A DNA stretch of 59,868 bases from the NCBI GenBank assembly GCA_036652035.1, contig JAVVWR010000010.1:1-59868 (forward strand), read 5' to 3'. The translations under genes were made by a program, and so were the position numbers. The notes below the pieces were generated by a model, which did no database searches, had not been told where the DNA came from, and was given only the letters and a program-made list of their open reading frames with translations. Shown in pieces: positions 7,987 to 16,637 of the stretch (position 1 is the first letter of the stretch; the number at the start of each line of letters is the position of its first letter). The DNA comes from JAEZVV01 sp036652035. Lineage in GTDB: Bacteria; Pseudomonadota; Gammaproteobacteria; Burkholderiales; Burkholderiaceae_F.

Positions 7987-8751
7987 TCAGGTCTTGTAAC
8001 CGACGTGCAGCGCGGATACGCCGAACGTGAGGTTGTGCCATTTGACGCGCTCCAGGCCAACTCGTTCCATGATCTGAGCAAGTTCTTGCTGGCCAGGATG
8101 CATGCGGATCGACTCCGCCAGATAGCGGTAGCTGTCGCTATCGCCCGCAATGCGACTGCCGAGCCACGGCAGCACGTTGAATGAATACGCATCGTAGATG
8201 GGAGCCAGCGGCTGCCACACCCGTGAAAACTCCAGCACCATGACCTTGCCGCCCGGGCGGCAGACACGACGCATCTCGGCCAGCGCGCCGTCCTTGTGCG
8301 TCATGTTGCGCAGGCCGTAGGCCACGGTGATGACGTCGAAGGTGTTGTCGGGGAAGGGCAGCTTTTCGGCGTCGCACTGCGCCACCGGCAGGGCAAGGCC
8401 CTTGTCGAGCAGGCGGTCGCGGCCGACAGCCAGCATGGCGTGGTTGATGTCGGTCAGCCAGACCTCGCCCGTGGGACCGGCCTGCTGAGCGAATTTCATC
8501 GCCAGGTCGCCGGTGCCGCCGGCAATGTCAAGCACCTTCATGCCGGGCCGCACCGCGGCCTCACGGATGGTGAAGGCCTTCCACAAGCGGTGCATGCCGG
8601 CCGACATGACGTCGTTCATGACGTCGTACTTGGTGGCGACGGAATCGAAAACGCCACGCACGTGCTGCGCCTTTTCCTGCTCCGCCACTGTCTTGTAGCC
8701 GAAGTGCGTGTTGGCTTCGCTCTTGGCCTGGGAATCGTGTTCGCTGCTCAT
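7987..8751 (-). CDS. ubiE: UbiE, demethylubiquinol/demethylmenaquinol C-methyltransferase
   Basis: A 254-residue SAM-dependent methyltransferase that C-methylates the benzoquinol ring late in ubiquinone synthesis. The family signatures are present: THFGYKTV near the N-terminus, VFDSVATKYDVMNDVMSAGMHRLWK, the SAM-binding motif LDIAGGTGDLA (about residues 93-103), and the downstream signature AYGLRNMTHKDGALAEMRRV. Length matches the family (about 250 residues). It is the first gene of a leftward unit and is followed 17 bases later by the Tim44-like gene, with ubiJ and ubiB beyond the hairpin, so most of this strip serves quinone biosynthesis. Confidence 0.97.
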   Translation of the reverse strand: MSSEHDSQAKSEANTHFGYKTVAEQEKAQHVRGVFDSVATKYDVMNDVMSAGMHRLWKAFTIREAAVRPGMKVLDIAGGTGDLAMKFAQQAGPTGEVWLTDINHAMLAVGRDRLLDKGLALPVAQCDAEKLPFPDNTFDVITVAYGLRNMTHKDGALAEMRRVCRPGGKVMVLEFSRVWQPLAPIYDAYSFNVLPWLGSRIAGDSDSYRYLAESIRMHPGQQELAQIMERVGLERVKWHNLTFGVSALHVGYKT

Positions 8752-8787
8752 GCGTCAAGGATACTCGGGGAGTTGAAGGCGTCCGGC

Positions 8788-9198
8788 TCAGTGCGAACCG
8801 CAACTGCTGGCGGGAACGGCAGTGAACGGTGCATTGCGCGGATCGGCAGGATCACGGCCGGCGTCGGCCGCTTCAAGGCGACCGAGGTAGTCCGCCCACA
8901 ACGCGTCCTGGTCAGCCCCCAGCTCATACAGGTAGTCCCAGGAAAAGATGCCGCTGTCGTGACCATCGGAGAAAACCGGCTTGATCGCGTAATGACCCAC
9001 TGGCTCGACACCGGTGATCAGTACGTCGCGCTTGCCGACCTGAAGCGTTTCCTGTCCGACGCCATGGCCGCGCACTTCGGCCGACGGCGAGTAAACACGC
9101 AAAAACTCGAACGAAAGACGGAAGCGCTGACCATCGTCGTAAGCAATTTCCAGAACCTTCGAGGCGGAATGAACGGTGATCTCGACTGGCGTCTTCAT
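8788..9198 (-). CDS. DUF971 protein (gamma-butyrobetaine hydroxylase-like N-terminal domain)
   Basis: A 136-residue protein that is a single GBBH-like N-terminal (DUF971) domain: VEITVHSASKVLEIAYDDGQ and FRLSFEFLRVYSPSAEVRGHG open the fold, and the family's C-terminal signature HDSGIFSWDYLYELG is clear at about residues 81-95. The tail contains CGSH at the extreme end, a pattern often seen in proteobacterial homologues. The domain resembles proteins linked to iron-sulfur cluster maturation, but no function is proven for this type. It precedes ubiE on the same strand by 36 bases, so it is probably co-transcribed with it. Confidence 0.85.
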   Translation of the reverse strand: MKTPVEITVHSASKVLEIAYDDGQRFRLSFEFLRVYSPSAEVRGHGVGQETLQVGKRDVLITGVEPVGHYAIKPVFSDGHDSGIFSWDYLYELGADQDALWADYLGRLEAADAGRDPADPRNAPFTAVPASSCGSH

Positions 9199-9245
9199 GG
9201 TGGCCGGCTAACAAACGTAAGGGATCGATATTGTCGCTGCAAACG

Positions 9246-9276
9246 AAAAGTGGCGCGCCCTTGCGGGTCACGCCAC
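9246..9276 (-). terminator. Hairpin terminator after cytochrome c5 gene
   Basis: On the minus strand GTGGCGTGACCC-GCAA-GGGCGCGCCAC forms a stem with one internal mismatch region and a stable GCAA tetraloop, followed by TTTT. It lies 20 bases past the cytochrome stop codon. Confidence 0.65.
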
Positions 9277-9295
9277 CTTGTGCGAAGCGGGAGAA

Positions 9296-9802
9296 TTACT
9301 TGGCGGCGGGCGCGGCCGGCTCCTTGAAGCTGGCGCCACCGGCATTGGCCATGTAGGCCACGGCGCGGGCCACTTCAATGTCCGACAAGGAAGCATTGCC
9401 GCCCTTTGCCGGCATGCCCTTGAAGCCTTCGATCGCGTGCTTGACCAAGACATCGAAGCCCTGCTTGTTGCGCGGTCCCCAGGCGCCAGCGTCGGCAAAC
9501 TTGGGCGAACCGGCCACACCGCTGCCATGGCAAGCCGCACAGGCGAGCGTATAGACCGCCTCGCCCGTCCGAGGGGCGCCACCGGCAGCCGCCACACCCT
9601 GGTAGGCGACCACGCCGATCGGCGACAGGCGATCAGCCACGGCTTCGGGCGTCAAAGCGTTGGAGCCGGCGGCCTCGGTCTTCTGGCCAGTCGCGTACTT
9701 GACCAGCAAAACGATGATGAGGATGGGAACGATAAAAGCCAGAATGACGACAGTCACCAGCTGCTTCGGCGTCTTGATCGGCGAGCCGTGTTGATCCGAC
9801 AT
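9296..9802 (-). CDS. Membrane-anchored cytochrome c5 family protein
   Basis: A 168-residue mono-haem c-type cytochrome held in the inner membrane by an N-terminal helix (about residues 17-38, LVTVVILAFIVPILIIVLLV), with the haem domain in the periplasm. The haem attachment motif is CAACH, preceded by a typical YTLACAACHG context, and the likely sixth ligand is the Met in GFKGMPAKGG, as in cytochrome c5. A Pro/Ala-rich tail ends the protein. The start at 9802 has GGAG five bases upstream; the longer in-frame start lacks a ribosome site. It probably carries electrons to a terminal oxidase; the partner is not encoded here. Confidence 0.88.
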   Translation of the reverse strand: MSDQHGSPIKTPKQLVTVVILAFIVPILIIVLLVKYATGQKTEAAGSNALTPEAVADRLSPIGVVAYQGVAAAGGAPRTGEAVYTLACAACHGSGVAGSPKFADAGAWGPRNKQGFDVLVKHAIEGFKGMPAKGGNASLSDIEVARAVAYMANAGGASFKEPAAPAAK

Positions 9803-9973
9803 GAAGAACTCCGCGATGGCGGCAGGCACCGCTGTCGATGCGGAGCGAGCCTGGGTGATCTGGGTTTAGGCGGTCACTCCGCCTACAGTGAGCGAGTATA
9901 ACTTGCGGTTAACCCGGTCCCGCCTCAGCCCGGCGCGCCACGCGAAAAGCCGCTATCCTTCTGCTTCTCTCCA

Positions 9974-10050
9974 GCGCCCGTAGCTCAGCTGGATAGAGTA
10001 CTGGCCTCCGAAGCCAGGGGTCGTGGGTTCGAATCCCGCCGGGCGCACCA
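9974..10050 (+). tRNA. tRNA-Arg (anticodon CCG)
   Basis: A complete cloverleaf: acceptor strand GCGCCCG pairs with CGGGCGC, the D arm is GCTC-AGCTGGATA-GAGT, the anticodon arm is CTGGC-CTCCGAA-GCCAG giving anticodon CCG, and the T arm contains GTTCGAAT. The discriminator is A and the CCA end is encoded at 10048-10050. It reads CGG arginine codons. It is convergent with the fimT-like gene at 10145; there is no integrase or direct repeat nearby to suggest use as an integration site. Confidence 0.97.
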
Positions 10051-10144
10051 TATTTCCTCTTGCCAGCCACGCTTTTCCTGTTGCGAAAAGCAATGAGCTT
10101 GGCTCACTTCCCCACCACGACGGGTTGAAGCCTGCCGCCTCGGA

Positions 10145-10684
10145 TCAGCTGCAGATCGCCGTTGCCTTGATCCGAACCACCGCCGCCGAAACGCAAAGCG
10201 CGCGCTCATGGCCTTCGCTGCTGATTGCCAGTCGGCCAAGCAAGAGGCCCTCGGTTCCAGCGCGCTGTGGATAACCGGCCTCGTCAAAACTCAAGTACTG
10301 ACCGGCAAAAGTCGCACCGAAGTAAGGCGTGATTCGCACCGCGGCGGGCGGCGCGGCGAACTGGCCAAGAACGGTTTCGCCAGCGTCCAGACTGCCATTG
10401 TTGTTGGCATCGACAAACACCCGCCAACCGCTGTTCCAGTCGCGCCCGGTCACGGGAGCCACGACGACGCGCTCGCGTCGGCTCAAGGCTTCGCTGCGAG
10501 CCTGGCGAGCCGCCGAGATCAAGTCGTTGGCGACGCCCGCCACCTGATGTTGGGACAGACGTGACGCCAATGACGGCAACGATGCCCCGGTGATGACCGC
10601 GATCACCGCCACCACCACGATCGCCTCAACCAAAGTAACGCCACGCTGAGTCTTGCGAATCAAGCCGGTTGGGATCGTTGTCAT
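10145..10684 (-). CDS. GspH/FimT-family pseudopilin (second copy)
   Basis: A 179-residue type IV pilin-like protein. A prepilin peptidase site, RG|VTLVEA, is followed by the hydrophobic N-terminal helix with Glu at position 5 of the mature chain, as needed for assembly. The globular part contains the family segment GWRVFVDANNNGSLDAGE, an EF-hand-like acidic loop typical of betaproteobacterial FimT/GspH. The ATG at 10684 follows GAGG by about six bases and is preferred over ATG 10702, which lacks a ribosome site. It is 112 bases beyond the DUF3108-like gene and close to the end of the minor-pilin cluster. It is only distantly similar to the fimT at 11714-12256, so a recent tandem duplication is unlikely. 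Confidence 0.85.
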   Translation of the reverse strand: MTTIPTGLIRKTQRGVTLVEAIVVVAVIAVITGASLPSLASRLSQHQVAGVANDLISAARQARSEALSRRERVVVAPVTGRDWNSGWRVFVDANNNGSLDAGETVLGQFAAPPAAVRITPYFGATFAGQYLSFDEAGYPQRAGTEGLLLGRLAISSEGHERALCVSAAVVRIKATAICS

Positions 10685-10796
10685 GGCAGCCTCGGAATTC
10701 ATCGAATCGCGGTTGCCAGTGTGCGGCCTCGCCACGTCCGGCGCGCCAGACGATGCTGCCATTCCATTCGGGATGATTGAGCGTCGCGGCTGTCGA

Positions 10797-11726
10797 TCAT
10801 TCGACTGGAAGGTTCTCCACGCGCACCAAGCGCCACTCCGTTTCTCCATCCTGATCGACCGCTCGAAACGCTGCTGGCAAGAAGCCGTGTTCGGGCGCCA
10901 ACTCAAACTCGACCACTCGTGCTGCCCAAGCTCCCGCTCGCGCCACCCATTCGATGCGGTAGCGCGGAACGCCAACGCCCCCCGCCATTTCGCTCACCCG
11001 CACCCGCCCCTGGCCCGCCACTGGCAGCTCCCAGCCCGCGCTGCGCCTCGCAGCATCAAGCCATTGATGACTCACCGCCAGCTGCATCAGCAGGCTCGCC
11101 GCATCCACCGTGGCCGCTTCGATTGGCGCGTCAAAATCCCCCGAGAGTCGTTGCCGGCTCCAATCGAAATCAAGCTGCTCAAGGCTGCTGCCCTGACGCC
11201 GCGAGTAATGCAAGGGCAGCAAACCCATCCACGACACCACCCCTTGGGCGGACTCGACGATTTCAGCCGCGCCCAAACCAGCGCTCCAGCGCAGCGAGTA
11301 ACGCTCACCCGTCAAGCGCCATACCAGTTGTCGTTGACTGCCACCCGGCGCGCGGTAAATCGCTCTCACCGCGGTCGGCAGCACCAGGGAATCGCCCCGC
11401 CCCTCGAGCGGCAGGGCAGGCGTAGTCGCGGCCTCGTCTGTGCCAAAGCGCGCGGCTGAAGACGCCGAAGCGGCTGGCGCCGGACCGGCCAATGCCGCAG
11501 CTCTCGGTCGAACCTCGCGCACTGGCGAACTCAAACCCAGGCCCGAGCGCCCCTCGGCTCGCCCCGGAGCCATCAAACTGACTTCGAGTCGACCCCAGGC
11601 GGGAGTCTCGGGCCGCAGCGGTGACCCACCCGCTTCCAGCACGAGCCGATGCAAAATGACCGAAGCCCCAAGAGCCATTGCCAACAGCGGCAGCCCGGCG
11701 CTGCGCATCCGCTTTAGCCCGGGCAT
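10797..11726 (-). CDS. DUF3108-like secreted/anchored protein in the minor-pilin cluster
   Basis: A protein of about 309 residues with one N-terminal hydrophobic segment (about residues 9-25), a Pro/Ala/Ser-rich linker (about 50-100), and a C-terminal domain of about 200 residues that looks like DUF3108: VRAIYRAP...LVWRLTGERYSLRWSAG, then LHYSRRQGSSLEQLDFDW, and a final beta-rich stretch. DUF3108 proteins are beta-barrel-like periplasmic proteins of unknown function; the match here is by pattern only and is moderate. The ATG at 11726 overlaps the fimT stop by 13 bases, which indicates translational coupling and ties the gene to the pilus operon. A longer start at 11771 is possible but lies inside fimT. 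I do not recognise a catalytic site. Confidence 0.55.
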   Translation of the reverse strand: MPGLKRMRSAGLPLLAMALGASVILHRLVLEAGGSPLRPETPAWGRLEVSLMAPGRAEGRSGLGLSSPVREVRPRAAALAGPAPAASASSAARFGTDEAATTPALPLEGRGDSLVLPTAVRAIYRAPGGSQRQLVWRLTGERYSLRWSAGLGAAEIVESAQGVVSWMGLLPLHYSRRQGSSLEQLDFDWSRQRLSGDFDAPIEAATVDAASLLMQLAVSHQWLDAARRSAGWELPVAGQGRVRVSEMAGGVGVPRYRIEWVARAGAWAARVVEFELAPEHGFLPAAFRAVDQDGETEWRLVRVENLPVE

Positions 11727-12256
11727 AGGTCGCTCTTGACCAGGCTGGCGCGACCCAGCGGCGACAGACACACGCTGCGAATCTCTGGCGCGGCACCAAA
11801 GCTCATGCGCCCGGCCAGTTCAGCACCGCCACCGCCGCGCACATAGCCGCCCGGAAGAAACACGACCCGATCCCCCCAACCCGCCGTGAAGCTGGGATTC
11901 ACCGGCACCGAGGCCATCGCCGAATGAAGCACCAGCTCCCGGTCCCCCGAACCGGCGCTGTCATCGGGATTGGCATCAGCATCAAAGTGACCATCACGAT
12001 TGCCGTCAATGAACACCCGCCAGCCACGGCCCCATGCCTCGGCCAGCGGCGCCACCACCACCCGCACGCCACGCCCGAGCGATTCCGACCGCGCCAACAC
12101 CAGGGCCCGCAGGAAGGCCTTGGATTCGGCCTCGATACGCGAACGCGCTAGCCACTGGGAAACCATCGACACCCCTACGGACAGAAGAATCGCGGCAATG
12201 CCAATGACCACCAGCAGCTCGACCAGGGTCAGGCCTCGTGATCGCCCCCTCTTCAT
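11714..12256 (-). CDS. fimT: FimT/GspH-family minor pseudopilin
   Basis: A 180-residue minor pilin: the leader MKRGRSRG is cut before LTLVELLVVIG, with Glu5 present, then a 20-residue hydrophobic helix and a globular domain containing GRGWRVFIDGNRDGHFDADA, the acidic loop shared with other FimT proteins. Two Cys near the C-terminus (SVCLSPLG ... SDLCPG) can form the usual terminal disulfide. Its ATG overlaps the pilY1 stop in ATGA, so it is translated with pilY1. FimT-type subunits join the priming complex of type IV pili and in some species bind DNA for uptake; whether this one does is not visible in sequence. Confidence 0.85.
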   Translation of the reverse strand: MKRGRSRGLTLVELLVVIGIAAILLSVGVSMVSQWLARSRIEAESKAFLRALVLARSESLGRGVRVVVAPLAEAWGRGWRVFIDGNRDGHFDADANPDDSAGSGDRELVLHSAMASVPVNPSFTAGWGDRVVFLPGGYVRGGGGAELAGRMSFGAAPEIRSVCLSPLGRASLVKSDLCPG

Positions 12257-15200
12257 GGCCGCCGCAACTCGCGCCAGTTGATCAGTTCGCGCCAGCCAAT
12301 GCGGCGCACCGCGCGGCTGCTCTGCTGGCCATTGCCGACCGCGACCGATTCACCCACGCCCAGTGCCACGCTCTTGCCGGTAGCGAACTCCACCAGAACG
12401 AATCGCGTGGTGCGAGTGGAACTGCCGGCGGTGTCGGTCGCGCTGTCGAGGCTTTGCACCAACAAGCTCGCCGGCGGGCTGAGAAAGCCATCGCTGCTGG
12501 CATCACGCGGCGACAAGCAGGTCGGACTGGCAAGGCCGGTCAGAGGGTCGAGGCAATAGCGCGTGCTGCGGCCGGCGCGGCAGGGGTCGTCGCCTGGAAT
12601 CGTGGTGTTGAAAAGCAGTGCGTTGAAGGCCAACAAGGCGGAATTGATCTGCTGCTCGCCATTGATCGAATCCGGCAGATCGAGCACCCAGCCACGCCGG
12701 GTTCCGCTCGCCGTTCCGTAGGAAAAGTCGGCGCCCGTAATCTGACCGGTCAAGCTGCCATCGCTCGCTCGTGCCGCACTTCGCTCGGCCAGATCGGCGC
12801 GACTCACTCGATGGCTGCCGTCGTCCCGCACGGCATAGAAGGATTGGGTCTGGGTGTAGGGACCGGCGTTGTCACCCCTCTCGATCATCTTGCCGGTGCC
12901 GACAAAGAGCAGATGTCCGCCGCCCGGAGCAAAGGCAATGAGCGGTGCGGCCGTGATTGGCTGGCGCGTGCCGGCCGGATCGACCGCAACGAACATGGGC
13001 GCGGGACGGCCGGACGACTGGTGAAACACGGCCCAGTCGACAGGCGTTGATCCGCGCAAGTCGAATTTCCAAAGCTGACCCTGAAGATCCCCAGCGTAGA
13101 GCTCGGTCACTACCCCGGCGATATCGAACACCGCGGCCGGCTGCGCGAGCCCTGCTTTGGCAGCGGTGTCGGCAATCGGCACGGCGATCTTCCAGTAGTT
13201 GCGGTTGAGCTGCCACGCGGCGCTCGCCGGTTTGGCTGGATCCAGAAAGAAAATCGCACCCTGACCGTCGCTGCGTGCAGCGCCATCGGGGGCCTGGTTG
13301 TTGTAGCCGCTGGTCACGATCACGAACCACTTGAGACCAGTCCCGACGCGAATCGGCGCCAGGATCGGCCGCCCGGTGACATGGCCCATGTCGACATCGT
13401 CGGCGTCGGTGAACTGCCACAGAAGCTGGCTGGCACTGAAAGCATCCGGCGCGGTGATGTCGAGCGCAAACAGTCCTTGAACGCCAGCACCAAAACCGGC
13501 CACCAACAGGCTCGCCCAACGACCATCGAGTTCAGCGTCCCCCGTGACCAGAGGAGCGTCGAGCAGCGGAAAGTGCCGGTAGCCCGGATGAGTCAGTGCC
13601 GGCAGCCGGGTCAGCACTGCTTGCGGCGCCAGAGCGAAGCGTTCGATCCCCGTCGCAGCATCAAGCGCGTGAACCAGGCCGGCATTGGTCGCGACATAGA
13701 GCATCGGCCGCCGCGTTGCCTGCGCCAGCGCAAAGTCTTCGTAGCCCGCCAGGGGATAGCGTGAAGCGGGAGCCGCCACGTAAGCGGGTTCGGAATTGAC
13801 GATGTCGCCAATCACGCTATTGCTAGCGCGCGGGCGTAGCGGCAGGCCCGCGCCCTCGTCGACTCGAGAGCCTCGCAGCCACTGCAGGCGGCGCTCACCC
13901 AGTCCGTCGGCGGCGCCATCGGCAGGATTGGCATTGAAAAGCGCCTGCTCACTCGCATCGAGTTCGCCCCACTTAAGTTCGCGCGCGCCCGCGCCCCCCT
14001 TGCCCAACCAGAGTTGGCGCGATTCCGGTGCCGGCATGCCCGCCGCCGCGCTCCAGTGGCGGCGCGGTGCGAGCGAGACGCGGCCGGTGCCGTTGTCGAT
14101 CTGGAAACGGTAGCTCTCGATTTCGCCCGACCAGGCCGAGGCGTCGTAGTACGGAACAAAAATGCCAGTCGCCCCAGCCGTGAGTGTCGCGGCAGTCAGG
14201 GCCCCGCCGCCTGCCGACCCAGTGGTCGACGCCACTCTGGCGAAAGCGCTGCGCAAGACATCAACCATCCGCTCGGGGCTCGAAGCCAGCATGTAATTGG
14301 AGAGCTCGGCGCTGGGCGAGCCGACCACGCCCGCCACGTTGAGCTGACGCTGGCCGATCGGCGTGGCCGACGGTTCGCCGACATCGATCGACACGGTGGT
14401 AAATGGCTGCTGGCCGACGGCGTTGGCGTCGCCTGCGCGAGCACCGGAAGGACGAATGTCACCGCGACCGTATTGCGCCAGACCGGCCATGTAATAGCTC
14501 GATGTGCCGCCGCTTCCGGTAGCGGCGCTTTCCAGCGGCGCGGGCAAACCACTCAAACCACGCGCCACCGCCACCTCTCTGGCTACGGCAGTCTGACGCC
14601 GGACATCCAGCGCGTACGCCTCGTCGGGCGTGCGCGGCGCGTCATTGGCGCAATCACCGTCGGCCGGTGCGCAACGGTCGTTGCCCGGGATCTCCCAGTC
14701 GTTCCAGGTATTGGCATCCGAAATGCTGATGATGAAGTTGGGCTGAGCCGCGCACACCATTGGATCGCCAGACCAGTCGGTGTAGACCGGGAACCCGCCC
14801 TTCATCTCCACCGTGATTCCCGCCGCCTTAGCGCTCGCGCCGTCGCGATGCCATTGCAAATAACGGACCGCTTCATAGAACATCTCGGCCGCGGGGTCGT
14901 AACGCTTGTAAGCGCCTTCGGCCCCTGGCACCGAGCCGAAGTTGTTGAGGTAGTTGATGAAGCCCGAGCGCCCCTCGACCGCGGCGAGGGGATTGGCCAG
15001 AAAACGCCCTTGATCGTCCCACTCGCGCAGCAGGTTGACGCCCGCATCGTGAAAGCGCGAGTCGTAGCGGCGCTGACCGAGGTAACCGATCGGGTGGCGC
15101 AACACGCCGCCATAACGCGTCTGAGCCTGGTCAAGCAGATAGGCAAAGACGCCAAAGCGCATCGTTTCCGCTCGCGCCTGCACTTCACCCGCCGGCTTCC

Positions 15201-16029
15201 ACGACGGCTCCGTAGCCGAACCGAAATTGAAGCAGAAACTGCCGGAACGTCCGTTCTCCAGGTCTTCCGCGTCGCACACCTTGACCCTCAACTTGTAGCG
15301 ATTAACCGCCTCGCTCAACGCAAAACGGCCGTCGCTGCCAGGTTCATCGCAGCTGACGCGAGTGCCGTCGTAATTGCCGATCAGGATCTCGTCGCGGCAG
15401 CTCACCAAGGTGGCGCGCGCCTGAGCAAAGGGCAGAACGCTGGCGGGAGCGACCGGCGCCACCGAGCTCCCGGTGATCCCGCTCTGAACCACTCGGCGCG
15501 GGAAGTGCTGGTCGTTGGCGTAGAAGTCGGCAACCCCGGGGTAAAGCGGCGGCGCCGTGCTGGTACTGGTGGTCTGAGCCGGAATCCAGGCCCGCTCCAG
15601 AACCGTGAGACCGGTGCCATCGACCACCCGCCGGCCACCGGTCAGCGCCATGCGAAAGATGTCCATCGCGCTCATGGCCGCCCAGTTCATGAAACTGCCG
15701 CTGAACTTGCCGCTGCAACTGCGGTCGCCTCTGGCCGGGTTGGTAGCACGGCCAGCGGATTCGAATCGCTCCGCGGCGGCGTTGTAAACGTAACAAAGCC
15801 CGGGATTGAAATAGCCGATGTAGCGCCGGGCCGGGTCGTAGTTGCGAGAATCTTCGCGGTACGCCGCGCCAACGGCGGGGAACTCGATCGACAGCGACAG
15901 CAGCACATTGGCGTGAGTGGGACGAGTTCCCAGCAACGGATCGGTCGCCAGCTGCAGCACCGGCTGAGCCAAGGCCGCATCGGCCAGCAAGATCAGGGCA
16001 AACCGAGCGGCATGCACCATCGCCTTCAT
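12253..16029 (-). CDS. pilY1: PilY1/PilC-type pilus tip protein
   Basis: A 1258-residue exported protein that caps type IV pili and promotes extension and adhesion. A Sec signal peptide (MKAMVHAARFALILLADAALA) is cut before QP. The first half begins ANVLLSLSIEFPAVGAAYR, the variant in which the DxSxS metal site of VWA-bearing PilY1 proteins is absent, and contains GYFNPGLCYVY and FIISISDANTWNDW. The C-terminal half is a PilY1 beta-propeller: RPMLYVATNAGLVHALDA, WQFTDADDVDMGHVTGRP (the acidic segment equivalent to the calcium-loop blade), ELYAGDLQGQLWKFDLRG and LLFVGTGKMIE. The ATG at 16029 has a perfect AGGAGG and is preferred to the upstream in-frame start. It follows pilX closely and overlaps fimT by four bases. 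Confidence 0.93.
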   Translation of the reverse strand: MKAMVHAARFALILLADAALAQPVLQLATDPLLGTRPTHANVLLSLSIEFPAVGAAYREDSRNYDPARRYIGYFNPGLCYVYNAAAERFESAGRATNPARGDRSCSGKFSGSFMNWAAMSAMDIFRMALTGGRRVVDGTGLTVLERAWIPAQTTSTSTAPPLYPGVADFYANDQHFPRRVVQSGITGSSVAPVAPASVLPFAQARATLVSCRDEILIGNYDGTRVSCDEPGSDGRFALSEAVNRYKLRVKVCDAEDLENGRSGSFCFNFGSATEPSWKPAGEVQARAETMRFGVFAYLLDQAQTRYGGVLRHPIGYLGQRRYDSRFHDAGVNLLREWDDQGRFLANPLAAVEGRSGFINYLNNFGSVPGAEGAYKRYDPAAEMFYEAVRYLQWHRDGASAKAAGITVEMKGGFPVYTDWSGDPMVCAAQPNFIISISDANTWNDWEIPGNDRCAPADGDCANDAPRTPDEAYALDVRRQTAVAREVAVARGLSGLPAPLESAATGSGGTSSYYMAGLAQYGRGDIRPSGARAGDANAVGQQPFTTVSIDVGEPSATPIGQRQLNVAGVVGSPSAELSNYMLASSPERMVDVLRSAFARVASTTGSAGGGALTAATLTAGATGIFVPYYDASAWSGEIESYRFQIDNGTGRVSLAPRRHWSAAAGMPAPESRQLWLGKGGAGARELKWGELDASEQALFNANPADGAADGLGERRLQWLRGSRVDEGAGLPLRPRASNSVIGDIVNSEPAYVAAPASRYPLAGYEDFALAQATRRPMLYVATNAGLVHALDAATGIERFALAPQAVLTRLPALTHPGYRHFPLLDAPLVTGDAELDGRWASLLVAGFGAGVQGLFALDITAPDAFSASQLLWQFTDADDVDMGHVTGRPILAPIRVGTGLKWFVIVTSGYNNQAPDGAARSDGQGAIFFLDPAKPASAAWQLNRNYWKIAVPIADTAAKAGLAQPAAVFDIAGVVTELYAGDLQGQLWKFDLRGSTPVDWAVFHQSSGRPAPMFVAVDPAGTRQPITAAPLIAFAPGGGHLLFVGTGKMIERGDNAGPYTQTQSFYAVRDDGSHRVSRADLAERSAARASDGSLTGQITGADFSYGTASGTRRGWVLDLPDSINGEQQINSALLAFNALLFNTTIPGDDPCRAGRSTRYCLDPLTGLASPTCLSPRDASSDGFLSPPASLLVQSLDSATDTAGSSTRTTRFVLVEFATGKSVALGVGESVAVGNGQQSSRAVRRIGWRELINWRELRRP

Positions 16030-16048
16030 GAAAGCCTCCTGTCGCCCC

Positions 16049-16636
16049 TCATGGCCGAAAGGCCGATTGAACCGCGGCCACGTGCTCGCCCGAGGCACTC
16101 AGGCCTTCAGCGGTGACGCGGTAAAGCACGCTGCCACGCTGCGGCCGCTGTGCCCCGCCCACCGCCGCACCAGCGACGTAATCGGGCAGAACTTCGATCA
16201 GATAACGCGGCGCCGTGCCGGGCACGCTCCAGCGCTGGCCGGTAAAAGTGCCGTACGGAACGCCGCGAGCGGCAAGGCTCACGCTGCGCCAGACCGGCAT
16301 CTGACCGGCCGCAGCAGGCAGGCACAGCCCCCGTGTGCTGGTCGTCAGCGCCATCGCCGTTGGTAGCGCCACGGCCGGGCAACCGGCCTCGAAGCCGCCC
16401 GCCGACCCTGCGGCAAAGCGCGCCGCCCGAACGCCGGTGAGCATCTCGTCCTCAGCGTCGCGCAAGCCGGCTTCCGCGGCTTCGAAAGCGATGACGCGTT
16501 CGCGCGAAGCGCGCGCGCCTTTCTCGTCGGTGAGCGCAATCCGTGCGCCGGTGGCCGCCAGCAGCGTCAGCAACACGAGCATCACCAGCGCGACGATCAG
16601 CACCGTGCCACGAAACTCCTTGTAGGGCATTCTCAT
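16049..16636 (-). CDS. pilX: PilX-family minor pilin
   Basis: A 195-residue protein with the PilX N-terminus: a short basic leader (MRMPYKEFRG), then TVLIVALVMLVLLTLLAATGARI and, after the helix, the family segment RERVIAFEAAEAGLRDAEDEM. As in other PilX proteins the Glu5 of classic pilins is missing, because the residue after the leader region is part of a continuous hydrophobic helix. PilX is part of the minor-pilin priming complex with PilV, PilW and PilY1. One base separates it from pilW and 19 bases from pilY1. ATG 16630 is an alternative start two codons downstream. Confidence 0.87.
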   Translation of the reverse strand: MRMPYKEFRGTVLIVALVMLVLLTLLAATGARIALTDEKGARASRERVIAFEAAEAGLRDAEDEMLTGVRAARFAAGSAGGFEAGCPAVALPTAMALTTSTRGLCLPAAAGQMPVWRSVSLAARGVPYGTFTGQRWSVPGTAPRYLIEVLPDYVAGAAVGGAQRPQRGSVLYRVTAEGLSASGEHVAAVQSAFRP

Positions 16637-16637
16637 G

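Noticed and set aside
9974..10050. Genomic island integrated at tRNA-Arg
   Set aside because: No integrase, no repeated tRNA 3' end in the following genes and pilus genes of normal type on the other side.
10265..10273. TTATCCACA (DnaA box) on the minus strand
   Set aside because: A single copy inside the second fimT coding sequence with no neighbours; treated as chance and used only as a caution for the priA cluster.
14014..16116. Open frame of 700 codons on the plus strand
   Set aside because: Antisense shadow of pilY1, which has clear family motifs, a signal peptide and a strong ribosome site.
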